A stretch of 64,000 nt of DNA from Corylus avellana (GCF_901000735.1 NC_081545.1:434001-498000), one strand, 5' to 3'. Positions 24,816 to 38,429 are shown, counted from the stretch's first letter. A program made the numbers and translations. The notes: generated by a model not told the origin, from the letters alone.

Positions 24816-27800
24816 AGGTGTCACTTGACAATTTCTTCAATCTGTATAGACTGCTCACCATCGCAACATGTTGCGGTTTTTTGGTAGATTGTACAGTTTG
24901 CATGTATTATTATTATACCTGAAGCTTTTCACCAAAATGGATATGTAGTGAGGGTTTGATGTGAATTGTTAAGAGTTTGTTGACATGAATAAAGTGAAGG
25001 TTTGTCCCTTCAACGTTAAGGGCAATTCGGTCATTCGCTCTTATTTATTTATTTATGGTGAAAGTGCTTTAGAAATTGAACAAGTTTCTTGGGTTTGATT
25101 ATTCGTAGGATAAAGTGGGATCTGATTTGGCATATTCTGGAGTGCGTCTTCGATGTGGGGGCAAGTGGATAACTGCTGTCGTTGTGTCCTGTGTTTGGGT
25201 TCAGAAATTGGGCTTCTTCTTGTGTCTTCGATTGGGCTTGGATCGTTCACTGGGGATGTACTATTGCTGTCACAACAGATGACTACACCCAACGTTGCAG
25301 AAGCAGCTCCACCCCACCATTCACGCTTGTGTACCACTAAATCACAGGTATAAAATTTTTTGTCAGACTCACACATATGTTTCTTATAGGCCTAGCTTGT
25401 AATTTTTTTTTAAACGTAAATCTAACACAAAATTAACAAATTAAAATTAAGAATTTTTGAAGCTGTGTTAAATGTTGCGGGAACATGAAGTGTGTGCTCC
25501 CCATCATAAAGTCAAAGCTTTGTGTGAGTTAAGTTGTTGCTGAAATATAGGTGTCTGCATCAAAAAAAATAGTATGTCCCATCTCTTTTCCTTCTCCTAA
25601 TTATTCTCCCCTCTTCACTCTCTCCCTCTTAATTTTGGTTGTTAATAGAAAAAAAAACAGATAACCACTTAAGACCATGTTTGTTGAGCTTTCTCATTCT
25701 CATTTTTGTTTTGTTTTTTTTTTTTTACGATGGTCAAATACTAGGTCTTCATTGCCTTATCCATTCACAATTAGCAAGGAGGAAAACGTGTGTCGTCCAC
25801 CCATTGGCCACTGGGTAGGTTTCTTAAAAGAAAAGCACATCCCATCATCCCATGGTACCAAAAGTATCAATTAAGAATGGTCCCGGGGAAAATAAAATAG
25901 GATATTTTTTGGTTCACGTGGCACAAGGGAGTCAAATTGTCAATGATTTTGGAGAGGGAAGGGTAGTTGGGTAATATTAAGAAGTATAGGAATCGGGGGG
26001 GGAAAAGCCGAAAAGGGGTACGCTTTTTGTGAAAGTGGGACTGAATCTCACGTGTCCTTTCTTTGTCTATCAAGTGGGCTTTCATTGCCTACAAATTGGC
26101 CTTTATCTGTGCATTTACTTTTAGGTGCTCAACCTTCGGTGCTCCATTTTCTCGACTGCACACAAGCTTACCTACTCGCTTCCCTTCACTGCCACCTCTT
26201 CCACCCTTCCTTTTTTATTATTATTTTTTTTTATTACATCCTTCCTATTTTAAAGTACTTGATTTGGGTGCGAGAGGAGATCTTTTGTAGTGTTTTTTAA
26301 TCCTTTAAATTTAGTTTTATTTTATTTTTTTTTTATGAGAAAGGGTAAAATTAAATTTAAATCGTAAAAAAAATTATATAAGATCTTTTTTTAGATTTTT
26401 TATTTTTTATTTTTACTCATCTCTTGTTCATTTCTTATACATCATAAATGCACGTTAAATATGTAGAATTACATGTGGATCCGACAAATCAATGATAGAT
26501 TCACAAAAAAAGATGAGTAAGGGATAGATGCATAACACATGAATTTTTTTTTTTTAGTACTTAAGCCAAATCCTACTTTAAAAGGCCAAAATGAAAGATG
26601 GATTTCAGTGTTTTAAAGTTTTCTATGATAAATAGCAGTGACTATGATGCTTAAGTAATGCTGCAAGTTTATTTTGTGTCATTTTTATTTTTCTCTAAGA
26701 ATGATGTGGCTCTTAAAATTACCTTTGAGTTAATGATTTATCAAAATATTAAATGTGATCAAATGATGATTTTAAAATGTACCTCATTTTTTGAGTGACG
26801 CAAGAAAAACTTCTAGAATCATTCATGATACTTAATTAGCAGCGTTTTTATATAAAATGGATATAAATTTCTTTCAAATTGAGTTATAGAAATTATTCTA
26901 ACTCAATCTCTAGAAGTGTTGTATGATTTGAGCATTTTTTTTATTATTATTATTAATGTTATTAAAAAGTATATAAGAAATATATTGTTTTTTTTAAAAA
27001 AAAAAAAAAAAAAAAAAAGCATTTTTCACATATTAACGAAAACCCAAAACATTTTTAAAAATACCGAGTTTAATCTAATTGATAGAAAAATTTATGTGTA
27101 TTATTATATAATTATGTGACAAAAAGGTGTACAGAACATGTGATCCTGTTTTGTCAAATTGTGATCCTGTCTTCAATGACATCATTTGATCCATGTAATG
27201 ATTTGTAAATTTTAGGAATGTAAAAAGCAGCATCATAACGTGGCAGACATTTGTTAGTGTACGTGGGGAAGTTGCCACTCAATATTTTACTAAACCCTAA
27301 AATAAGATAAAACAAAACCCATTAATGTAGAAGAAAACTTTGTTAAATTAATTTAAATCCTTATACCAAATCTAACTGTCACGTCCCAAATCAATTTCAT
27401 AAACTTGCACTTTCTGGTGCCACTGGATTTCAAGCTGGTTGGGTAGCAGACCAGATAATGAACAATCGCCCACTGCTTAACAAAGCAAGGCCTAACATTT
27501 GGATGGAGTGTAAGGTCAAGTGAGAATAACGCCAAAGCATAGATATAAAATTATATGAATCGAGTTTAATTCGATTTATGTCAAAAATTGTTAACTATAC
27601 TTAAATATAAAATAAACAAAATTTGTTATAAATTAACGTAACATTTCATATTACACTTGTCACATTAAGTATTAAGATACAAATCGCCGTTTAGTGATTA
27701 CTTACACGATTATAGATAGATTCATGTGATAGTCTATACTTGTTATTCTCTCTTTCTCTTATTTATTTTTAGTTTTTAAATTTATCATTAGATTTTCTGC

Positions 27801-28200
27801 AAGATTTTTTAAAAAAAAATATTTAAATGAAAATAGTAGGGAGATTAAAAAAAAAAAAAAAAAAACGCAAATATATGTTATATTATATAAAAATTACGTA
27901 CATCTGCAACAGGAAAACAAAAAACAAGGGACAGATGTGCAGGAAGGTGGAAGAAACTGAGCAAGCATTCGTCCACGGCAGAGAGTACGAGAAGCACTTT
28001 TCTTGCCAAACATAGCTTTAAATAACCAAGATAAGAAATATCAAGGAGGGGGAGAGAGGAGAGAGAGAGCTTTACCATTATGATATTTATTACAGGAGGG
28101 GCCCAGAAAGGGAAGGCGACCCTTTATTTTCTACGCCTTTCACTACCAAAAGGCATTGGGCCCCACTCTCCCTACCCCACTCTATTCAGTTTTTCACTCT
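24816..28200. other. Intergenic region, no gene seen
   Basis: 3' flank of KNL1 and then about 3 kb of AT-rich spacer with homopolymer runs (for example 26993-27017 and 27849-27865) and a purine-rich tract at 28052-28070. Short frames such as minus 25053-25376 and plus 26052-26300 show no domain and no splice support. The final part is probably the promoter of the B-box gene. Confidence 0.5.
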
Positions 28201-29536
28201 CTCTCCCTGCACTTTTTTATCAGCTTTGGTATATCATGATGTCACATATCCCATACACATATACATACACTCATACATACACATACTTTCTCTCACACCC
28301 ACCCCATTTCTATCTTCATATCTTTCTCAACATTCACAGAGAGAAGAGAAGAGAAGAGAGAGAAGAGTGAGATTCTGGAAAGATCTTCGTCCCAGGGTTG
28401 CTTGGCTTTGTGTACTTTTGCAATAATTTATTTGCAAACTTAGCTCTTACCGATCTTGTCCACTCTTTTTCGTACGGTAATTTTTTTCTGCTATTTTTTT
28501 CTTCTTTTGCATGATAAATATCATCATCATCATCTTTTTCTTCTTCCTCTTCCTAATCCCTCTTCTGGGTGGTGCAATATAAACTCAAGAAAAAAGTTTG
28601 AATTGTTACCTAGTAAGATTTGTTATGTTTAGCCCTTGGTCTTCTTTGTGGGTGTGATGGTTTGTATGTTGGGCATGCTGAGAAATAATCACTTGGGTAC
28701 CTTTTATTTTTCAGAATTATGAACTTAATTTTGTGCTGTGAATTTTTTTTCTTTTTTTTTTTTTTTTGATAATTCTGAAGATTTAATCTTGTGACTCTTT
28801 TTTTTCAAAAAGTTTGGAGTGAATTTTGTGATATGTTCTGTATATAGGTGGACTTGGTAGTTTGATTTTATAAAAATTTCTGTGTCTTCTATCCTGATAT
28901 TTTCTTTTTGAAGCACCCAGCATGTTTGATTCACTTTTTCGTTTTTATAAAGTTGGTATTTTTCTTCTTCTTTTTTTTTTTTTTTATTTTTTTTTTTTAT
29001 CCAGTAAAGTTGGTATTTTTCCTGGAATCTCTTGAACTTTTATCTCTTTTTATGTTATTCTCGGGAAGAAAGATGTAATTTTATTTTGAAAATATATTGT
29101 TCTCATGGATAAACTTTTGTGATTGACGGAAGCATTTCCCTTTACTCGTGATATAAAGAGTTCTCTTTTTCTTTTTTCTTTTTTTTTCCCTCTTTAGTTT
29201 CTCGGAGCTAAACAGTAATTTGAGTTGCCTCGCTCCTTGGGTTTGTTATATTACAACAGGAAATTGTCTTCTTGTTTTTTGAACTCTGGATGAAGAATAG
29301 TTTCTTTTGAAATCGACCTTTTTCCTTTTATGTATAGAGAAGTAGAAAAATTTAACCATCTCATGAGCCTTTATGTTTAATGTATACTGATTTGTTGTGC
29401 TTGTTTCTGTATGCTTGATTTGAAGGTTTTTAGGACACTTGGAAGAATAGTGGTACGTGCAAGGTGCTACTTTTGGTAGGCTGATATATAATTTGGCTAG
29501 AAGAAGTTCAGTAATTGGAGAAGTATAGATTGAAAG
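28201..29536 (+). promoter_or_regulatory. Putative 5' leader of the B-box gene
   Basis: CT-rich then GA-rich tracts (28190-28210 and 28338-28370) look like a plant core promoter and leader. The start codon lies 1.2 kb downstream with many T-rich stretches between, which suggests an intron in the 5' UTR. The transcription start and leader splice sites are not determined. Confidence 0.4.
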
Positions 29537-32500
29537 ATGGGTTATTTATGTGATTTTTGTGGGGAACAAAGGTCCATGGTATATTGCCGGTCGGATGCTG
29601 CTTGCTTATGTTTGTCATGTGACCGAAATGTCCACTCTGCTAATGCCCTATCCAAACGCCACTCAAGAACACTATTATGTGAAAGATGCAACTCGCAACC
29701 TGCATTAGTAAGATGTGCCCAAGAGAGTGTCTCTCTTTGTCAGAATTGTGATTGGATGGGTCATGGCACTTCTACCTCAACCTCAACACATAAGAGACAG
29801 CCCATCAATTGTTATTCTGGATGCCCGTCAGCTGCAGAACTTTCTTCAATCTGGTCATTCGTTTTAGATATCCCTTCTGTGGGTGAATCTACTTGCGAGC
29901 AGGAACTGGGATTGATGAGCATAACTGAGAACAGTGGAAAAACTGCTTGGGGCCCTACAGAAAACAACATAACCCAAAATGTATCTAGTTCTGTTGAATT
30001 GAATGATGTGTGCAGCATGGAGAAGTCCAGTTTCTGGGTTGGGTCATCTTCGGTGCCTGAAGTTAACTCTGGGCATCACATTCTAGACCAGCCGGGTGGA
30101 TTCGCATATTCATCCTTGCCCAAGGTATATATCAATAGTTTCATTGAAATCTCCTATAGAGAAATCTCAACAGTTTGACAAAAAATATACTGCAATACAA
30201 CGATTAGCATTGCCGGCTTGCTGGGAGTTGGGTTGTTTCTGTCGATCCGTTTCATTCACCATCTGTTTCTTAAATTGCTGAGAATGTTATGTATTTTAGC
30301 TTGAATCCATACTATGATAGGTCTAGCCCATCATAGTATGAATGTTATGTATGAATGTTGGGTTGTTTCTGTCGATCCGTTTCATTCACCCTCTGTTTCT
30401 TAAATTGCTGAGAATGTTATGTATTTTAGCTTGAATTCATACTATGATAGGTCTAGCCTGTATACAGGCTGCCTACAGTAGATGCCATTAATTAACATGA
30501 GTTACAATATGTCACAAAGGTATATATGGTTTTTGTGTGTGTGTGTGTGTTTCCTCCTGTTATTGCTTATGTACCGTTCATCAAAATGTCCAATTTGTGA
30601 TGGACAAAAGAGTTAGATTGATAATGGTACTCCAAACAATTTTATCTTGTTCAAAACTGACCATTGAAGCTAAACTAGTTTTGGAGTGTGATGAAATAGA
30701 CGTGTAATCTTTGTGGTTCCACCAGTATCTTCCTGCCTGACTTAAAGACTCTGGTTCTGCTTTTTGTCCCATAAATTGCCCTTTCTGTATGATTCATTTT
30801 GGGATACTTGCCTCCCAGTTGCTTATAGTGCAAGATCAGCTCTATGGCATCCAGGCCTTCCCTCTTTCCATGGCTGTGATGAGTGAATGAATTTTAATTT
30901 TGAGCTTTACGTCTTCATGATGTAGAATGAGAAATTAATATTTATGTGAAACATTTTTTATGGTCTTTTTGGCGGTCAAAATTAACATAAATTGCATGCT
31001 TTGTCAACGTTTTCCAATTCTATGTTTTAATGAATTGAAATATCCAAATTCTAGCTTTGTGTGTGCATAATTGGTGTATGGTGAAAGTTCCGTGGTTTCT
31101 TCATCAAGGACTTATGCAAATTTTACATTATTAATATGCAGGTAGGCTGTCCTGGGACAAAAGGTCCTGGACTCTCTGAAGAAAATTATCTCTATGATGA
31201 TTTCGATATGGATGAAGTGGATTTGGATCTTGAAAACTACGAAGAACTCTTTGGTGTAGCACTAAGTCATTCTGAAGAGCTTTTTGAGAATGGTGGGATT
31301 GATAGCTTGTTTGGGATGAAGGACATGTCTGCTGCTGATTCCAGTTGTCAGGGTGCAGTTGCTGCTGAGGTAACTCTCATCTAATTGTATTATGCTGCCC
31401 ATGATATCCTCCTTGACGTATAGGCTTCTCATATGTTACATTTATTGGTGCTTAGTCTGTTGTGTCGCAAATAGTCTGTCAATGCCTTGTTTTGAAGTTT
31501 GTGCTTCTCATAATGTATTGAGATACCAAACTATGCCATCTTTCTTGTTCGATCAATAAATAAAGGACAAAGTGATACTTGTTTATTAATTTCAAAATAT
31601 TTTTTTGATGAGTGTAGTTTCAATTTTCAGTTTGGTTTATACTTATAGAAACTTTTAAGAGGTTATTTTTAATGCAGATGGTTTCTTTATGCAAGGATCT
31701 TTCATGTATTTTCTTGAATGCATGACTTGTTAAGCTTTTACCATATGGTGTATGAATTTAGAGATCATATGATGGCATGACTGCTTAACTTGATAATAGA
31801 ATTTGGAATTATTACCTGGAGGTGGGCCCAATAGAATTTCTTAAACACCTTTTCATCAATTTGAATGTTGATTAAACCTCACCAACATATTGCACTTGCA
31901 AGCATGTGTGAACCAATTGGATGTGTATGATGTCCTTGATGGATTGTTCTTTCTTGTATGGCAGTGATGGTAGATACAATTTTTCTTTTCTACCACACTT
32001 TTGAAGCTTTTCTGATTCATTTTGCAAAATGTACTCATGATCAGATCTATATGTTTCTTCTCCAGGGGTCGTCAGTTGGACGTGTCAATGCAACACAGCC
32101 AGCATGCAGCAATGCTGCATCTGCTGATTCAATGATTAGTGCCAAGACTGAACCGGTACTTTGTTTTACGGCGAAGCAAGGGCATTCAAGCCTTTCATTT
32201 TCTGGTCTTACTGGAGAGAGTAGTGCTGGGGAATATCAGGATTGTGGGGCTTCTTCAATGATTCTCATGGGAGAGCCTCCATGGGGTCCTCCATGCCCGG
32301 AGAGTTCCTTCAATTCTGCTAACCGTAGTGATGCTGTTATGCGTTACAAGGAAAAGAAGAAGGCACGCAAGTAAGTCTTTTGCTAATAAATAGATAATAC
32401 ATATAAATATTTGTACAACGAGTCACTGCAACCTCCTTTGATGGTAATCGTTAAGTTGACAACTTTGTCTTTTACTTGCTTTACTTGCTCTTTGTATTAT

Positions 32501-33065
32501 AGCCTCCGGAGAATAGAGTTTTTGAGTTTGGTGTTTCTAAATTTCTTCATAGCATTACTAGTTATTCGGGTTTGGTATATTCCTTTTTAACATTTTCATG
32601 GTTCCATTTCTTTTCTTCTAATAAAACAATGTCAGTTTGAAGTTTTCTGCCCTTAAATTTCTACCTAGTTGTCTGGATTGGGTTACATGTTAATAGATAA
32701 ATGGATATGTTTTTCAATATGCATGTCTATACCTGTACCTTTGTGCAAAAAACAACTAAAATCATTAGTCTAAATGCTTGTAAATATGATCACTTGACCC
32801 TGGCTGGTATGGTGGCATTTTCATTTAGACTCTTATGGCATTTTCATTTAGACTCTTATTTAATTTTCAAAAAAAATTGCACGATCTTCTATTCAAGGCT
32901 TTTGTAGTCTCAACTTTCATCTAATTGTTTTCTAGGTTCGAGAAAAGAGTGAGGTATGCCTCTCGCAAAGCAAGAGCTGATGTAAGAAGGCGTGTTAAGG
33001 GACGCTTTGTCAAAGCTGGTGAAGCTTATGATTATGATCCATTGATCCAAACCAGAAGCTACTGA
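29537..33065 (+). CDS. CONSTANS-like B-box/CCT protein (COL9/COL10 type)
   Basis: Four exons join in phase to 416 residues: 29537-30124, 31142-31369, 32066-32370, 32936-33065. Two N-terminal B-box zinc fingers are present: [29 protein letters not shown] (from residue 5) and a second one beginning [15 protein letters not shown]-terminal CCT domain runs from about residue 355 ([20 protein letters not shown]) through [14 protein letters not shown] middle acidic segment ([20 protein letters not shown]) is typical of the COL9/COL10 group (BBX7/BBX8), with a diverged second B-box. These proteins are nuclear transcriptional regulators; Arabidopsis COL9 delays flowering. The CCT domain is split by intron 3, as usual. 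The gene is convergent with the RRP15-like gene. Confidence 0.93.
30229..30460. repeat. Tandem duplication with hairpin in intron 1
   Basis: About 100 bp starting TGGGTTGTTTCTGTCGATCC at 30229 recurs at 30359 (period 130) with very few differences, so the duplication is recent. Between the copies, CATACTATGAT (from 30308) pairs with ATCATAGTATG (ending 30340), giving a perfect 11-bp stem. It lies in intron 1 of the B-box gene. Confidence 0.85.
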
Positions 33066-34308
33066 GAGTACATTTTTTAACCATGCTTTGTAAAAGGAAA
33101 GAACCACTCTCAATGTCAAAAAATCCGTACTATCACCTAAACAATGGATGAAACTAATGCATATTTCCTGTGGAATGACAAAGTGTATGATTGTATCTCA
33201 GGGGCCTTGGTTTTCATCAGGAGAAAATGGTGGATATGAAATGCTGGGTTCAAATGTTTTAGCAAGAAAGTTCGGGAGCAGAATTTTGATCCTCCATCAC
33301 ACTATAAAAGGATTGATGGATTGTGACACCATCCAAAAAAGACCACGCCACCACCCCTAAAGGCTATGGGTTTTTGTTTCCTTGTCTTTGTGCAGTTACT
33401 CTCTAGGAAAGGATAACCTTATTGGTTTTTTCCAGCCATAATACCGTAATAATTAGTATTTCTTGTATTCCTTGCTCTGGTCACCTCTATAAATGCTGTT
33501 GCCATGGCTGGCATGGTGGGGGTGGCTGTTCTCTCACATTTGCCAGGTCAACTAAAAAGCTAGCACTTGTAATGCTCTCATTTCTTTTTAATTTCCCATG
33601 TACAGCGTAGGATCTTTATGTTCGCCTAAGTTAGTGTTGTTGTATCTGCTCAAAACAATACAAAAAAGAAAAAAAAAATGTTGTACATTTCGTGAACATG
33701 TATATCACGGGATTATATATATGCTTTTGAGAGGAGATAGTCTAGTGGTTTCACATCAGTGTAAGAATTTACTTATTTTGAGTTGCCATGAAAGGACTGA
33801 AAGATGGTTTACTTCTCTTGTATATTGTATTTTTGTTCTAATGACGTGGTCATTTTGTTCTACATATTCTTATGCAGAAATGCTTGTTATTCTTTTGCAT
33901 ACAATCAAGGACACTTTTGCACCAGTATCTATGGTTGTTTTGGTGCTGACCTCTAGGTGGACCTTGTATTGTTGGTGAAATTTATGATGTTTATGTCCAT
34001 GAACCCATGTCTCGCCCTTCTGTACGCACTGAAAAGTCTAGCATAAGCTTCAGGGTTTGATCAAAATGAACTGCTAAAATCTATCCACTAGTTCCCAATA
34101 TCAGTCAGCATTCATTATGGTCAAAAGAAATTTCGTAGAAAAAGAGCCATATATTTGCATAATAAGCATTAATTCTTGTGAGCATTGATAAACAAATACT
34201 GCATTACAAAGATAACTTCCTTCCTACATCGTTTCAATGTCACCAAGCTAGTAGAAAGTTTGCCTGACAAAGAATCCCATTTATCTTTTCCTACTGAGCT
34301 CCAAAACA
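33066..34308. other. Convergent 3' intergenic region
   Basis: Lies between the stop codons of the B-box gene (plus) and the RRP15-like gene (minus). It should hold both 3' UTRs. No further gene is seen; the frame at 33598-33978 has no recognisable content. Confidence 0.5.
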
Positions 34309-37057
34309 TTAATCATCATCAGAACTACTATCTTCTGACATCCTTCCTACATCGTCGTCTGCTACAGTTGTTTATCGCAGAAAAAATGTCACTTGGAGAA
34401 ATAAAGACTTCCAAATGTATCTGAAAGGATAAAGAGCGAGAGAGAGAGAGAGAGAGAGCAACTAGTGCAACATTTAAACAAGATAACAGAAAAAATTCTT
34501 ACCAGCACCTTGTCCCAGTCCTTCAACTTGGAATTCGTCAACATGTAATTATCACGCAATGGCGCCCAGGCAGGCCCTTCTGCCTCCGTCTGAGCTGTAG
34601 ATGTATGACCCTGCATATCACAAAACCAAACAGTCAATTCAAAGTTGCAATTGGATGTATGTTAAAAGCTGGGAGAGACATGCAGCTTCCATCATTTAGG
34701 TTCAGTATGAACTCAACGAAATCCACAGATTAAACCCAGTTACATAAAATGACATAAATGCAAGAAACTCAATAAAAATAAAAAAATAAATAAAAAGAGG
34801 AAGGAAAAAGAAATGGACTACCTTAGTGGGAGTATCGGCTGCTGCTGGCTTTGATGTCCTGCCCAACTCTGAAAAGAAGGTTTCTTTCCTCCGCTTCCTG
34901 ATTGCTGGTAATATTCAAAGATACTCACTTAGAATCACTTTAGCGAGCTAGTATTAGCAACAAGTGTGGATCAATTTAACGATTACATAATGAGGCTTAA
35001 ACATTGGACCACAGAATAAGTTTGTACTTAATTTCTGAAGTCAAATATGGCAATCAACATCAACAAAACAGTGTCTTGTGAGCAGTCTCACCCAACAAAA
35101 TTAAAAAGGGAAGAAAAATGTAACGATCAAATTGTAGTAAAAAAATGTAACGGCCAGACTTGAACCTCTATGACTATAACCACGGTGTTCTTTTTTTTCT
35201 TTTTTATCCTGTTTTTGCTAAATGAGATAATTTTATGCAAATGGAACCAGTTTAATTAGCATAAAATTGCTGACTCACTTGAGTACCCACATGACAACAA
35301 TGCCATTCCTGCTTTTGTGTAAAAACCACATGGGCTGCACTTCTTAGCATAGGGAAAAAAAGGGAGTAAAAGAAAGAAGATGGATATGAGGATAGTATGA
35401 CAGCTTTCAACAGAAATAACACATGCATCTTTCTTTGATGTCAGGTCACAGGGAACACTTGGGCACTGTGACCAAAGCAGTTAGAGCTTAGATGTAAAAT
35501 TAGATGTTTGTGGATTGACAAGAGAAATTGACATGGTGATGGAAACTTTTGGAGATGTTGATACTAATGGGAATTTGTGAGCAACAGTCATATTTGTAGT
35601 TCACATCAACGCTTTTGTGGGCAGTCAGGAGACGAGAAAATAGAAAATGTCCAGAAAAAAAATTTAAAATCTTTTATTTGGAAGTTCAAAAGAGATGTAC
35701 TAATGTGTATGCCAAAGATTAACGAATATAATATAAATGCACTAGTTTCAATCTAAGAACACCCCATGTACATATGCTGGTATAACTTGACATGCCTACA
35801 TGGGTCTGTAACACTTGATAAATTGCACTGGCAATGAGCGTAATCCCAGAAGATGGATATGAAATATAGTAAGGCAAAGAATAAGAATATATCAAATTGT
35901 ATCAGCATACCATTTGCATCTTTAGACCTCGATGGATTTAAACCTTTCTGAGCATTTTGTGCCTTGTTGACCTGCACAAGATATGAAGATATCAAGCACA
36001 GAAGCTTAGGTATGAATGTGACAGCAATAGAAAAAAATTAAAAAAATAAAATAAAACTTAAAACTTAAGACTTAAAACGCAACAAAACATGGTTAAATCT
36101 TCATGGAGAACTTACAGCATTGAACAACTTGACCACTGAAACTCCAGCAACGCACATGGAAAATGTGAACTATTATAAAGTAGGCAAAACAATCTGATAA
36201 AACCAGTGCCCTTGTGACTTAAATCTCAAGTAACAAACATAAATGCATTACCTCCTTTTGCAGCAACGCCTATTAGAAACTTCTCTTGCGAATCCAAATA
36301 ATTAGCAGGTTTGACATGCCCCCTTTCTCCCACCTAAATCATATGAATGAAAAGTACAAAACTCATAAGCAACCAATCATATATTATAGGGGAAGATTAA
36401 TGATTTAAATGCGCACAAACGCATGAAACACTTATGCTTGTCATAACAACTGGTTTTGAAATTGAATTACCAAGTGTTTTTCCTTCTTGGCCTCCCCCTT
36501 GACCTTCCGTTCAGCCTCCTCTTCTGCAAGCTTCTCTGCAATGAGCTTCCTGTCCGCCGACAAAACTGGACCCTGCAAAGCAAAAGACAAACTTTATACA
36601 AATCTCATTGTATTAAAAAGCAACTAAACAGTTATCCTAGCCTATCTTACGAGTGAATCAGTAGTCACGCTCTTCATGATAATATTGCTGAATGCCATCT
36701 TGAATGCTCTACAACCCTCCGCAAACTTCGTAATTCCGAGTTGAAATTCACCATCTTCTTCATCATCAGAAACCCCATTATCCACATTCACATCCCCTCC
36801 TTCTTACTCAGGACGTTCTTCATCTCTGATCACGGGCATAGGGTTCTAGTCAACATGATCATCACCATCACCATCATCATCATCCTCGCCCGAATTGTAC
36901 TCTCGTGCCCGCTTGCGAAACAGTTTCTTCATTTTCCTGTCAATCTTCTTACCCTTTTTGCCATGTTCAATGCCCTGTAGCAAGAGCCCTTCTTCTTCCC
37001 TATATTCCTCTTCATCGGAACCTTTGCCGGTTCTGCCACATGGGTTTCCTCAGTCAT
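34309..37057 (-). pseudogene. RRP15-like ribosome biogenesis gene, first exon broken
   Basis: Minus-strand exons: 36651-37057, 36471-36572, 36252-36333, 36116-36135, 35911-35971, 34822-34904, 34503-34610, and a last one ending at 34309. The product matches plant RRP15-like proteins (pre-60S ribosome maturation, nucleolar). Recognisable blocks are KKIDRKMKKLFRKRAREYNS, ITKFAEGCRAFKMAFSNII, KLIAEKLAEEEAERKVKG, GHVKPANYLDSQEKFLIGV, VNKAQNAQKGLNPSRSKDAN, PAWAPLRDNYMLTNSKLKDW and the acidic end MSEDSSSDDD. Exon 1 carries a frameshift near 36975-36985 and two in-frame stops (36846-36848 TAG, 36804-36806 TAA), where Glu codons are expected. Exons 2-7 are intact with good splice sites. The join into the last exon is out of phase. 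It may be a recent pseudogene, or it may make a shortened protein from an internal ATG (MAFSNIIMKS). Confidence 0.8.
34437..34460. repeat. (GA)n microsatellite
   Basis: About 11 GA units in the last intron of the RRP15-like gene. Confidence 0.9.
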
Positions 37058-38429
37058 GCCCCAACTCACCGATAGCTCAACCAGTTGTAATCTTAACTTT
37101 CTCAGAGACAATCGAAGACCTATACCACCGATTCCAAATAAGAAAGAAAAAATTTGGGTCTTTTCAATTACGTGAAATTTCGGTCTGTGTGTATAAATCA
37201 AAGGCAATCTAGAGATAGTAGGAGTGTTAAAAAAAAAAAAAAAAAAAAAAAAATTATATCGGGTACCACCCGGTAATTGGAAAACTAGTTTTGAAACCGG
37301 TTAGCAAAAACTGATAATTGGCTACCCGGTTTTGGTTCTGATTTTTGACACTTATAACCGGTAATCGGGTATATATATAAAATAATTTTTTTTAAAAAAA
37401 AAAAAAATTTTAGGGTATTTTTAAACATTGAATTTTTATGGCATTTGTAAACATTAGAATTTTTTTTTTTTTAAGCCCAAAATGCCAAAAACAGTAATTT
37501 TTTAGGGTTTTTTTTTTTTTTTTTAACAATCACAACAAAGCCCAACTTATTGAGACAAAAATACTAAATTTTTTTTTTTTAAAAAAAAAAAAAGGGGGGC
37601 AAAAAATTATTAAATTAAGCACAAAAATTAGACTCAATACCTCAAATAAGCCCAAAAATTAAGTCCGGTTACACGGTCCAAATAACCGGGTACCAACTGG
37701 AACTGGCCGATTATTGTATAACCGGGTAATCGGTTCCGGTTCCGCTTTTCCAAAAAAAAAAACGGGCACCCGGTCCTGATTCTTGATTTTGGCCAATAAT
37801 CGAGAACCAAAACTGAGTTGACACCCCTAAGAGATAGGGTTACTTGGTATTCGACTTGGATGCATAGGACAACGAAGGGACCGAATGTACAAAGAAAATA
37901 GTACTAGGGTTTAGCAAAACCCCTTTCTAATTTTATTTTTTATTTAAAAAAATGGAAAATCAGTACTTTTTTTTTTTTTTGAACTCATAAATTCAGTTCA
38001 TTTGATTACACAATGATTTCCGTCAAAAAAAAAACAAAAATTGAGTGCAGAAATCTATTTGTTACTTTTGTATGTCACACGGAGTCTTCATAATATTTTT
38101 ATACCACATACAACTTATTACAAATTGGTGAAAGTTTAGGGACGGAGGTGGAGGAGGAGACCGATGTAGGCTATGCCTATGCCCCCAATTCTTTCTTAAG
38201 AAAAAAAAAAAAAAAATCAGCCTACGGAAAATTTGTTGACCTTGACTCCTGCTCATAATAAACTTTTGGCTTTGTCCACTCATTTTGCATTGTTTTTTTT
38301 TAAAAAAAAAAAACATATCGTCGTCGACGTCAAGGTCACGCCGGCCACAGGACAAAACGCAGGAATTAACAGACACCGAAACGAGTGCGGTTGAGAGGTT
38401 TCAAATAGAAGGTTGACACGTTTGAAAGT
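36080..38429. repeat. Left member of contig overlap 1
   Basis: This stretch up to the first N gap recurs at 38450-40683, starting exactly on the other side of the gap. The offset is 2370 over the RRP15 exons with only scattered single-base differences. Within the hAT element (from about 37412) the copies diverge strongly and then agree again up to the last base before the gap. The pattern is that of two contig ends covering the same locus. Confidence 0.93.
37219..37829. mobile_element. hAT-like MITE
   Basis: A 611-bp element with ends TAGGAGTGTTAA and TTGACACCCCTA (12-bp inverted repeats, two mismatches). It is flanked by a perfect 8-bp direct repeat AGAGATAG (37211-37218 and 37830-37837), as expected for hAT transposition. 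The interior is built from CCGGTT/AACCGG-rich imperfect repeats and long A or T runs, with no transposase. It sits about 160 bp upstream of the RRP15-like start codon region. Confidence 0.88.

Noticed and set aside
25053..25376. Minus-strand 107-residue open frame
   Set aside because: No domain, no homology that I recognise, and composition typical of non-coding 3' flank.
34217..34350. CTTCCTACATCG repeated twice near the RRP15 3' end
   Set aside because: A 13-bp coincidence in short sequence with no matching flanks; not a target duplication of any visible element.
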